A stretch of DNA of 64,000 nucleotides from Magnaporthiopsis rhizophila. Lineage: Eukaryota; Ascomycota; Sordariomycetes; Magnaporthales; Magnaporthaceae. The number at the start of each line of letters is the position of its first letter. Position 1 is the first letter of the stretch. Both the position numbers and the translations under genes were made by a program. The DNA lies in contig PYSS01000147.1 of the NCBI GenBank assembly GCA_003049465.1, forward strand, positions 1 to 64,000, given 5' to 3'. Of the stretch, positions 10,773-19,800 are shown piece by piece. The notes under the pieces are model-generated. The model was not told the origin of the DNA and made no database searches. It saw only the letters and a program-made list of their open reading frames with translations.

Positions 10773-11524
10773 CACAGAGCAGGGCTCAAGCCGCGACTTG
10801 CAGCTTGGCGTCTGGACTCGAAGACAAGCGGAACACGCGACTGGCAGGGCACAAGACAGTAAATATATTTACCACGAGCAGACCCAGCGTGGGCAGGCTC
10901 TGCAGCGTCCTCTTCCGGCTCCGACTCGTCTGTCGGAGCGAAATCCTCGTCGGGAGCGGTAGACGGGCCAGCGTCGGCCTTGCGAGCCGCACGCTGCTTC
11001 TTGACGGGCGCGGGCCTGGGTGTCGAAGGCGGGCGAGCGGGGGCCTTGCGCTTCTTGTCCGGGACCTGAGCCGTGGGAGAGCCGAAGTCCTCGCCGTCCG
11101 CGTCGTCATCGAAAGCCAAGGTGCCTACCGTATGCAAGACGGTCTGGCTCCTGGTCGCTCGGGTGCGTTGACGGACGGGTCCGGCAGGGGCAGGAACAGA
11201 CGTGGCCGGCGTAATCGGGGCCAGGGACGCGGCAGGGGTCTTGGCAGCAAGCCTTGTGGCTGACCTCGTCATGCGGCGTGTGGGTTCCGACGAGACCGGC
11301 TGGCCAGAAGGGACCTGGGCCGGAGTGGCCGGGACGGGTGCTGCCCTGGAGCCCGCGATCGAGGGCCTGTTGCTATCGACGCCCTCAGTGTTCTAGACTG
11401 AAGGCGCCGACGGCTGGTCCTGGGACAACGGGGCCTCGTCAGGAATCACTCGTTCCGGCGAGCTCGGGGCTGACTCCTCGCTGTCGTAAACGACCCAACT
11501 TGTCCTCCAATCATTGGTAGGCAT
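10715..11524 (-). pseudogene. low-complexity nuclear-type protein with in-frame TAG
   Basis: Read from the ATG at 11524, one frame continues for 270 codons except for a single TAG at codon 44 (11395-11393). Both sides of the stop have the same character: Ser/Pro/Thr/Ala-rich, disordered, then an acidic patch (FDDDADGEDF), two basic clusters like nuclear-localisation signals (DKKRKAP, VKKQRAARK) and an acidic tail. Without the stop it would be 269 aa; downstream of it an ATG at 11272 gives 185 aa. The TAG fits a CAG-to-TAG (CpA to TpA) change. The C-terminal end lies in a tandem repeat. Function is unknown. It may still be expressed from the internal ATG. Confidence 0.45.
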
Positions 11525-11659
11525 CTTGACGGTATGTGTGAGTTTGTGAGGTTCGGGAGAGATTGGATGTGGTGTCGATGATGCCGCAGGTCAAACTACA
11601 AGCTTCCGAAAGGAGAATGTAGTTGGGTGATGAGGGAGGATATCGGTATAACGAAAGCC

Positions 11660-11737
11660 AGTCCCCAGGAGGAGCAGGCAAAAACACCGACGAAATAATG
11701 CCAGTCCCCGAAGGAAGCAGGCAAGCAGACCGACACA
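11660..11737 (+). repeat. tandem pair of an about 41-nt unit
   Basis: CCAGTCCCCAGGAGGAGCAGG at 11660 is repeated as CCAGTCCCCGAAGGAAGCAGG at about 11700, followed in both by a related CACCGACGA/GACCGACAC stretch. It lies upstream of the low-complexity ORF. Confidence 0.55.
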
Positions 11738-12389
11738 CGAGGCAAATCTCCAGGGAGATTATGCAAGTGCGAGACGGACAACGCGTATCAGATCAGAACT
11801 GAAAATGTTCTGAAGGTCGGGCAGGGTCGGGTCCAGGATCGTCGCCCACGAGAAGAATCGACGCCCACGGCCCGCACACAAAACTAATCAAAATCCCCCA
11901 GGCAGATGGTGTGCCAGGCCGAGCCGCCGTTGACATTTTGGGAAGGAGCCCACTCGTGTGGCGCTATGGGTCCAAGTCCCGTCCCACCAATTTTTACTGG
12001 TGTTTAACATCGCGGGCTCGTTTAGGAAGAGGACTGCTCCTTCCTAACTGTTCACTTCAACCCTCCGCGCACATGACCTAGGTGTCCACCGGCATCCTCC
12101 GTCTCGCGCATTTGTGTTTGTCATCTTGGGATCCGGCACTGCAACGGCTGGCAAATCGTCGTGGGTCATGTATCCGCACGGCTCCGTGGTGAGGAGGTGA
12201 GTGTCTCCCACATACCAGATCGTGAGAGCCATGCACCACAACGGCAAGTCCGTGGGCGTTGCCCGCGTGCCATTGGCCCGTCATGTATCTCTGGCAGCCG
12301 TTAATGTTTACATGCTGCATTCCGTAACTAGGCAGGTACCCAGACTCTCAGGTTAACTGGTGATGTCTGGCAGGCAAGTATACTGGGCA
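11738..12389. other. spacer, no gene recognised
   Basis: Short ORFs only. It separates the minus-strand low-complexity ORF from the plus-strand helicase relic. Confidence 0.4.
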
Positions 12390-12612
12390 GATCGATCTGG
12401 CGGCCATCAACAAGTACGACCGGTGGTGGTCCTGGCAGCAACCGTATTCATGCGCGACCGTGGGAATTCCGAGAGCTGGATACCCGCCCGTCGATGGCCT
12501 ATCGATCCGGCGGGCCATCGGCCGGTACGGTAAGGCCGGTAGGCCGGTAGTTTCCGGGTGGCGGTGACCGCATACCACTTCATGCGCGACCGTGGGAACT
12601 CCGAGAGTGGGT
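12390..12612 (+). repeat. two diverged tandem copies, period about 130 nt
   Basis: ATCGATCTGGCGGCCATC (about 12390) through TTCATGCGCGACCGTGGGAA (about 12448) recurs as ATCGATCCGGCGGGCCATC (about 12503) through TTCATGCGCGACCGTGGGAA (about 12580). The interior is diverged while the 3' ends are nearly identical. Confidence 0.6.
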
Positions 12613-12649
12613 CCTTATGGTGAGGAATACCGTTCGGAGAAGAAGCGCC

Positions 12650-13688
12650 CGCTCCAGAACCATGCGACCTGGAGGACTACATCCGAGGTCCCTACCGCCG
12701 TCAGGCAGACTGCCCTCCGCATTCGGCCTGGGACGAGGTGGCCGACGCCGGGTAGGTAAAATCCTTAACAACTACATATTATCCGACGGAATGGTACACT
12801 TCGTGGCGGCCTAACCCATGCCTAAGGCGCTTTCGGAACTTGGAAGCCTCCACGCCCTTCAACAAAACCCTGCCGTCTTCCTGCAAATCCCGTCTGCCGT
12901 AACCCTCCTCGGTTCCTATCGAACTAGTAACTGCCATCCTCAACGCTCCGTCTCGACGCGCTCGAGAAAAGTCACAACAGCAAGTACCTGCCTCTACCTA
13001 TCTTCACCGAAAGCAACAGCACGCCACTTCCAGCCCACCACATGGGGCCCTGGCAGGATAGTTGGAGATGCTCCGACGCATGGTCAAACAACACACCTGA
13101 ATCCCAGGACCGGGAGACTTCTCCTCCACCCGCGGCCGAATCCTAGGACTAGAGAGATTTCTCCTCCACCCGTGGTCGAATCCCGGGACCGGGGAGACTT
13201 TCCTCCACCCGCGTGCGTCCCTACTAAGACCGTCCTACTCCCGGTCATGGAGACCGACTACACTATCACCGGCGGCACTCCGAACCTTTGCGACGCCAAC
13301 ATGGCGTACTTAAAATCAGCCTCGACGGGTATGCGGACGTCACCAGCAAGGCTGAGCTTGGCGCGCCGGACGCCCTGATCCAGGATTGGGGCGACCCTAA
13401 CGATCGCGCCCGTAACGTGTTCACCTGGGTCCGCACGTTCAAGGATCCATCGTTCATTGTTAACCTTTCGGCGATGATAAGCTACCGTATATAAAGGACG
13501 TTATTAACAATCCTGACGCCCTGCCGAAGAAGCTCAGTGATTTGGCCAAGCGCCTTAACCGGGTCCAGAAGGCGGCTTTTACCGACCTTTTCGCTAACCT
13601 CCCATGTGGTGTCGGCATCGTCCCTGGTGGCCCCGGCGGAGGCAGAAGAGTGCTTTGTATCCCGCCGACCATCCCAGGCTTGCAATAG
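12650..13688 (+). pseudogene. decayed N-terminal half of an SF1 helicase-like gene (Q-motif and Walker A region)
   Basis: Protein-like blocks appear in shifting plus-strand frames. Near 12660-12750 one frame reads CDLEDYIRGPYRR. At 13295-13460 another reads LDGYADVT, LIQDWGDPND and VFTWVRTFKDPSF. From 13477 a third reads DKLPYIKDVINN, KKLSDLAKRLN, then RVQKAAFTDLF and IVPGGPGGGRR. The last pair fits the Q-motif followed by the P-loop (GGPGxGK[ST]) of the fungal SF1 helicase family whose C-terminal half lies on the opposite strand at 6120-7689. The P-loop Lys and Thr are missing (GGR-R). Frame changes, stops and an embedded 40-nt tandem repeat show it is a relic. It runs divergently from the 7694-10177 ORF. 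Confidence 0.5.
13099..13212 (+). repeat. three copies of a 40-nt minisatellite
   Basis: Units begin GAATCCCAGGACCGGGAGAC, GAATCCTAGGACTAGAGAGA and GAATCCCGGGACCGGGGAGA, each ending CTCCACCCG(C/T)G. The middle copy differs mainly by C-to-T and G-to-A changes. Confidence 0.75.
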
Positions 13689-13984
13689 GCAAGGCGTTAA
13701 TATAACCGCTCCGTGAATTCGCCGACACTTGCATATGGTGCCAGGACTCTCAGAGGGTACTAACAGCTGCTGACACATCCTTCCAATCCAGCTTCGTTCC
13801 TCAAGGCTCTAGCTGGACAAACCGCTTACGGTTTGCGTCTCCTCGTAGAACGCAGAGCCTAAGGCGGTGACCACGTGTAACATTATGTGGAAGTTCCAAA
13901 ATTGGTAAAAATGGATTACCGAATGCGGTCGGCAGAAGTTGGCTTGTGCGTTTTGTGTGCAGGCGAGGCGCGGAAACGTTCTTC

Positions 13985-14420
13985 CAGGCATATCGACATT
14001 GGGGCGAGAAAACTCGTGTGAGCGACCTCGGGCGAGACCCAAAGTCTTCAGGTACTCTGGGGTCTCGCACGAGCTTCCTCGCGCGAGGGTTGATATTTCG
14101 GATACTCGGGGCTCACCCGAGTTTTTTCGCACGAGAAGGCTGGGACGGCTTGAGCGAGACGCCACCAATCGATGCGTGCGAGAAAGCTCTGGTGAGGAAA
14201 CTCGGGCGAGGTCCTGTAAGTCGAGTAGATCGACTCTCGGGTGAGGAAGCTCGTGCGAGCTCCCAAAGTACCAAATAGATCAACCCTCGTGCGAGAAAAC
14301 TCGGGTGGACAACTTCGGGCGAGACCCAAAGTACCAAAATAGATCGACCCTCGGGCGAGTAAAGTTCATGTGAGATTTAAGTACCTAAATAGGTCAACTC
14401 TCGTCCGAGAAAGCGTGGTC
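13985..14420 (+). repeat. array of palindromic CTCG-N2-CGAG boxes in about 55-nt repeats
   Basis: About a dozen boxes of the form CTCG(T/G/C)(G/C)CGAG occur, many joined by the recurring spacer GACCCAAAGTACCAAAATAGATC. Units are clearest at 14215-14420. The boxes are self-complementary, so each unit can form a small hairpin on either strand. The array sits between the two halves of the plus-strand helicase relic. Confidence 0.7.
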
Positions 14421-15320
14421 GTCTATCGGCGATGGGTGGAACGGGTTCTTGCTGCTCCGCGATATTTTTAGGAAACCCTCAATGAGAGCATCACCGCGAA
14501 TTTTGCCGATCTCGCCGTTGCAAGTCAAGCTACGAGCGATGACCCAACCCCCGAAACCTCGCCGCTGCAGTGGCTCCAGCACCTCTTGCGGAACGACGAC
14601 AACAACGTTCCGGGCAATGAACAAACCCGCGCCCATATGTCGTACTTCAACGCCCAAGTGTGTATGTTGGCCGGGCAGCCCGGCAGTGGGGAGGGCGCCC
14701 TCGACAAAATGCTAACACGCGAGGCGCCCTCCTCGGCGACCTCGACCGGATGGAAGCGCCTGGCGGAGCTGCACCACGACATGTACTTCATGGCGGTGCC
14801 GTGGGAGGACCCGAGCGCACGCGACTACCACAAGGGCCTGCACCACCTCGACTAGTACTGTCGCCTGCTGCAGGGCGGCGGAGCCGACGACGTCGCGAGC
14901 CGTGAGCTGGCTTACACGTTCGTCAAGTACGCCGTCTGCTACGACGGCATCGGGAGGGTGGTCGACGCGGCACGCGCCGTGCTGAAGGCGGTGCCGCTCG
15001 TGTCACGGGCGATTGCTAGTGGCGAGTGCGTCAACGATATGGACGCCGAGGAATTCGACAGGTGGGTGTACGCGCGGTTTTCGGAGCTAGAGTCCCTGAG
15101 CGTGTTTCTCGACCGGCAGAACATGGCCCACCCGCCCAAGGAGGTGGAGGAGATGAGCTTCACGGAGAGGTCGTCCATGTTCGATGTCATGACGCGAGCA
15201 AAACAAATCCAGCGAGAAAAGAAGCAGCTGAAAGAAGCCTTCCAGGAAGCACGGAAGGCGCGAGCAAGGCCGGAGCAGACTTTGGCACGCGTGGCCGCAC
15301 AGCACGGCCACAAGCCATAG
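14385..15320 (+). pseudogene. second part of the SF1 helicase-like relic with two in-frame TAGs
   Basis: One frame is open from the repeat edge to TAG at 15318-15320 except for TAG codons at 14469-14471 and 14853-14855. It reads VYRRWVERVLAAPRYF, stop, ETLNESITANFADLA, then VCMLAGQPGSGEG, MYFMAVPWEDPSARDYH, stop, YCRLLQGGGADD, FDRWVYARFSEL and a basic helical tail (KQIQREKKQLKEAFQEARK). Its position after the Walker A block of the same strand suggests the segment between helicase motifs I and II. This is inference from gene order and my recollection of the family. It ends before any DEAA motif, so the relic is 3'-truncated. Both stops fit CAG to TAG. Confidence 0.5.
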
Positions 15321-15792
15321 GTAGCCCTAGATAGTCGCCGCCCCCTCGACAGGAGGCCAGATCATCATGATCGACACCTTTTTGGCCCTTCTGTGGGTGC
15401 GGCTGCTTGCCGAGGGCCGTTGGCCCTGATCGAGAGGGTGTAAAGGGACAAGTCAGCCCAACCATGTGGACGCTCGGAATGCAAGTTCGTTATCATCTAG
15501 GATTCGCTATCCACTGTCGTTCGAGTGATAGTGTAAATAGTCTGATCTTGGGGGCGATTCCTCGTCGACTGCTGCTTTTATTTAGGCACCTAGGTAGTTA
15601 TCGTCGATCAGGAAACAAAAAGTATCTAGGTACAGTCCCTTGCCCAGCCGAGCCAGCATAAGGTGGCGCGAGATGCCCCACCGCCTCGCCCAGCCGGTGG
15701 GTACCCCATCATCCCCTAACCCGCTGCCATCTGCTCTTCTTGAATCAGCTGCCGCGCTCGTATGGTAGAGCACGGATAATTTCGCAACCCAC
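15321..15792. other. intergenic, nothing recognised
   Basis: No coding or RNA signature was seen. The region lies between the end of the helicase relic and the stop of a putative small secreted protein on the other strand. Confidence 0.4.
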
Positions 15793-16035
15793 TCAAATCG
15801 AGTTGCCAACGCTGTCCTGGCAGCTTGCGCGTCCTTGCACGGCGAAGCAAGATCCTTGCCCGTTGCTGAGGATGCGCGAGCCGTTTAATTTAGGATCCAC
15901 TGGCTTATTGTTAAGATCCCTGAGGGCTTGTCTCTCTGCAGCGATTGTTTCCTTCGATATTCGCTGACGCTGAGGAGCTCCCATTGCAACGGAGAGCATG
16001 CTGGCGACGACGATAGAGAGCGCGGCGAACTTCAT
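15793..16035 (-). CDS. putative small secreted protein (80 aa)
   Basis: The start MKFAALSIVVASMLSVAMG gives a textbook signal peptide with cleavage near Gly19-Ala20. A charged propeptide-like segment (RQRISKETIAAERQALRDL) and a short tail with two Cys (GQGSCFAV, RASCQDS) follow. No intron is needed. The 3' end may instead continue through an unrecognised intron. I know no family for it. The signal peptide is the main support; expression is unproven. Confidence 0.5.
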   Translation of the reverse strand: MKFAALSIVVASMLSVAMGAPQRQRISKETIAAERQALRDLNNKPVDPKLNGSRILSNGQGSCFAVQGRASCQDSVGNSI

Positions 16036-17210
16036 CTCGAATGAGATGAAGGGGTAACCCGAACTGTGGGTACGGTTTCGGCTTGAAAAGGAATGACGGA
16101 AAGAATGGAATAGCTGCCAGAGCTGTCGACGCAGGAAATGATATTGTTAGACTTGGATCGTTCAAAATCTACCCATCTTGAGGAGGTGGCGCCGATAAAT
16201 ACTCTATTTTCTGCATAGCCTCACACCCCCTGGTTGATTTTGCCGAGGCTCTCCTCCACGTTTGGTTTCCGTTTCAGCGCCCTGGTCTAACAAGGGGCTA
16301 GCTTCACACCGATCCCTGACCTTAGCTCCACGCTGGGGCGCAGGGCTCGACAGGGCAACCGATACTAACAGCTGGCCGCACTGTCCTGGCAAGATGCGCG
16401 TTTTGTGTCACAGTATCGGGCAATGATGTGCGTCGATGGCGCTTTAACGTCCCTATTTGGCAGGTGTGCGTGCCTGCACCAACAACTAGCTCGGCGCCCT
16501 TGTCTTAGCTGAGACCTCCCGAGCGGCAGCTGCACTCGCAGGCAGTTTGGTCCTCGGGCCCATGTCGCGCTTGGACTGCCAGAGGTGGGGGCGTGTATTA
16601 TCTCGGCGCGACCCTCCTCAGCCGAGACTGTAGACGCGCTAGACATCACCGTCGAGAGATGGGAAGCAGGAGAGGTGACATTTTTGTCTTCTTTCCTAGC
16701 ACCGCCCAGTTCGAGTCTTTCCATAACCCAACTCCGCGTGCACAAAATAACGCCAAAACATAAACGAACCCAAAGACACCGAAAAGATAAGCCCGAAGAT
16801 AACAAAAACAACAGGGACACATCCGAGAATAACCATGGGACGAACAGGGAGAGAGCGAGCACAACTAAGTACTCCCTCCCTCTGTACCCATCCGCCGGAG
16901 TGCCGGTGACGAGCACCAGCAACAGGAGCAGACGTAGTCGGCGTTGGTAGCCATGGGACGAACTTGCGCATACACAACTCCTCGACCCGGAACTATGCGG
17001 GGCTGGTGGGGCGGAATACGTCCGGCCACCTCCATCCCGCGCGGGAGCCCGCGAGGCTGGACAGAGGACATGGCGAGGTATCCTCTACTTGTCCATCTAA
17101 CTAAAACCGGGCTAACTTTACTTTTCCGGTCCGCCGGACCGCTCCCGTCCTCGCCCTTGCCCTGGGCACCCCAGCTGTAGCAGCGGACTACCTACGATCC
17201 CGGCAGTATC
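16036..17210. other. intergenic, no supported gene
   Basis: The ORF at 16365-16922 on the minus strand is long (185 codons) but lacks protein-like composition and any motif. A short near-repeat (GCTGTCCTGGCAGCTTGCGCG near 15810; CACTGTCCTGGCAAGATGCGCG near 16379) links this stretch to the 3' end of the small secreted protein ORF. Confidence 0.4.
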
Positions 17211-17588
17211 CTACTGGGGCTCCTCCGCCTCCTCGGCCTCGACACCGCGCTTCGTGTTGCGGGGAGGGGACCCATTCCGGCGGGGCGACGTTCCTCCAGT
17301 CCTAGGTGGGGAGCCTGTCCGAGGCGGCGAGTTATCGCGGTTGGGCGGTTGGCGGCGAGCCCATTGTGGCCTAAACCTCTGTCGAGGCGGCGACGTCTCA
17401 CGAGGCGGCGGGCTCGGGGACCGCCCGCGCTCCGATTCCGGTCGTGCCCCTTTCTGAGGAGGAGGATCGCCGATACGGCGGGCCTCAAGGATGTGCGAGG
17501 GGTCGCGGGCTTCGATCGTGCCCTCGGCGGGTGTGGGTAGGGCGAGAACGCCTGCGAGGAGGAAAGGGAGAAGGAACTTGACGTGCAT
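17211..17588 (-). CDS. secreted proline/arginine-rich low-complexity protein
   Basis: Translation from MHVKFLLPFLLAGVLALPTPAEG (ATG at 17588, preferred over 17606 because it opens directly with the signal peptide) gives about 125 aa. After the signal peptide come repeated SPPR/GSPPR/TSPPR motifs between residues 55 and 115, rich in Pro, Arg and Ser. A Lys-Arg pair (NTKRGVEAEE) near the C terminus could be a Kex2 cleavage site. The mature chain is basic and predicted disordered. Candidate roles are cell-wall binding, an antimicrobial peptide precursor or an effector; none is demonstrated. A TATATATAAA box lies about 195 nt upstream. Confidence 0.65.
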   Translation of the reverse strand: MHVKFLLPFLLAGVLALPTPAEGTIEARDPSHILEARRIGDPPPQKGARPESERGRSPSPPPRETSPPRQRFRPQWARRQPPNRDNSPPRTGSPPRTGGTSPRRNGSPPRNTKRGVEAEEAEEPQ

Positions 17589-17780
17589 CTTGAATCGTTC
17601 CTGCAAAGGGAGGAAAGAGATGCTTGGTGATTGGGGAAAAGACTATAAAATAAGAAATTGTGTTACGCAAAAGAGACAAATGAAAAACACCAAGGAAATA
17701 CAGAATACCCAAAGGGAAAGACCGGTGGAGGGTAGTGAGGGAAAAATAACTAAGATGCAATGCTGGAGGGAAACGGGCGG

Positions 17781-17790
17781 TTTATATATA
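17781..17790 (-). promoter_or_regulatory. TATA box of the Pro/Arg-rich secreted protein gene
   Basis: TATATATAAA on the minus strand, upstream of the ATG at 17588. The intervening A/C/T-rich leader (plus strand reads AAAGAGACAAATG) would make a long 5' UTR. Confidence 0.5.
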
Positions 17791-19800
17791 CCCGCCCAGA
17801 CTGCCTGTCGTCACTCTCCTCGGCGAACGACATGACCGCCGTCCATGGTAGGCGGCTCTGGCGCCACCGACGATCCGACCTTGGTGTTGCTTTTGAAGGT
17901 CAGGTCACCTTAATAAAAGTTACATCGGCAGGGAAACCTCACCGCTCGCCACGCCTCCAAACCCTACCAGACTGGCGGCATGCGTCATGCTTGGGTATTT
18001 TCGGCATAGGATGTCGTCGTTTCCTTTCGTGGCCCAGGTTGCACACCATGGACCACCCATGGAGACAAAGGTCCCGCCTGGGGGATTCAACGTGGTGGCG
18101 GAGCTAAACTTAGCTTAGTCGTCTGCTGCAGTGCCCAACCCCTGTCACCTCTTCTCTTTTTTCTTCCCAAAAAAGCAGCCCGAGTCACGACTTTTGGTAG
18201 CATCGCCGCGCGCTTGTGAAGTCCCGGATTCTAATCGCAACCTGATGGTCGGTGCTTCGTGCCGAATCTAATTGTGAGGCTGGCTGGTCGCAGGTCTTCT
18301 CCTTATAGGGAGACGAGAGCTGCATCCGAGCCGCTCATTGTCGCACAAGGCCGTCGGTGAGTGCGGCTTCACGGGCTCGACGGCGTCGGCAGGCACCCGA
18401 CATTGCCACGCGGGCGGCAGCGGCCTGAAGCCGGCTCTACTCAAGCTTCGCGTAGAAGGATTTGCCATCGTGAATGACCCTCATTCCCGCAAACGGACTA
18501 CACATTGACAGAGTCCGCCAAGGAAGAGCAGGCTTGGTGCTGGTTTCCAACAGCTCGAGCCGTCGCTCTCTGTCCTCCGAGCGGAACTAGAGCAAGAATG
18601 GAGGAGCTTCGTGAGGCTCAAGAACCCCTAGGCCAGTTTGAGCGCATCCAGTATCCAGTGTCCCGCCATTACGCCCAGAAGCGCGGGGCAACCCCCGAGG
18701 ATCTTGTGGACTAAACCGTGCTCGGAACTGGAGGCCGAGACTCAGTCTTCTCTGACCGACAACTCAACGGCCCGTCGTGTGGCTCGCCGCGCGGATGGGG
18801 CTGTCGATCGTCGGGGAGCTCGGAGAGGAACGAACACGGCCGATTGACACGCATGCCTACGAGCACTATGGTTCTGCAAGATCAGCGCTAGTTGGAAGCC
18901 GCGCACGGGACGACAGCAACGAGATCCTCAGCCGCCAGCCACGCAGTCGTTTCTTGTGCTGGAAGACGCACAGCGCAGATGTTGCCACAACAACGCCTTG
19001 GAAAAATGGTTGAAGAGTTGGGCGCTTCTGTCACGAACGTATTATCAGTCACCTTCCAGATCTTCCAATGGATAGAGGGACGGTGCGAGGCCCAAGCCGG
19101 GAATCTGGATTTGTTTTGCGGGCAATTTTAAGGCTGTCATGCGTGAAGAGAGGAGGGACAGAGGCGGACGGGGTGATGAACAAGTGGAGTAGCGGTGATC
19201 CGAAACTGACCTGGTCCATGCTTGGCAAAGAGACAGCGAGCATGTCCAAGACCGACCAGCGCGTTCTCACGGCAACAATTTGAGCGGCAAACAAATCGAG
19301 CAATTGGTCCGCGTCAGATGACTGCGCGATTAGCCCACATGCATCTCCAATGCCGAAGCTCGAGTGGGAGGAAGCTCTCGCGTATCTTTGATCCACCTGC
19401 TAACGTTTTTGGAAGCTGTGCACACATGCCAAGAACCCCCCCACCGGCGCCTTCCAGAAAGGGGGGAACGACCCCGTTTGCTAGACGACGAGCAAGCGCC
19501 GATGTGACACAGACGGCCTCATTAGGCAGCTCGATTTAAGCTCGACTCTGGGCTCGTCACTTCCTAGGGCCCATCTTGCCTACTCCTTCGACCCCCAGGC
19601 AGTCGAATCGCGCAATCGCTCCCCCGGATATGTGGGCGCTATGCTATCAAGAAGCCGAACCATAAAGAACCGGCGGCGTCGCACTCCCGCACGCTCTCCG
19701 GTCGAGCTCTGGTGTAGTGCGCTCCGCCCGTTCCTCTTCGGTAGAGACAAGCAAGCCCGCGCTCCCATTCACTTGGTTTGACCGCCCAGACAAAGACAGC
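17791..19800. other. 2-kb gap, possible decayed coding scraps only
   Basis: Protein-like scraps occur in several plus-strand frames at 18505-19131 (for example RIQYPVSRHYAQKRGATPEDLV and SVTFQIFQWIEG), with stops and frame changes between them. They may be a very old pseudogene. The last about 200 nt should hold the aminopeptidase promoter. Confidence 0.35.

Noticed and set aside
16365..16922. 185-codon minus-strand ORF with hydrophobic stretches
   Set aside because: Hydrophobic runs come from T-rich DNA; no family pattern or plausible start context.
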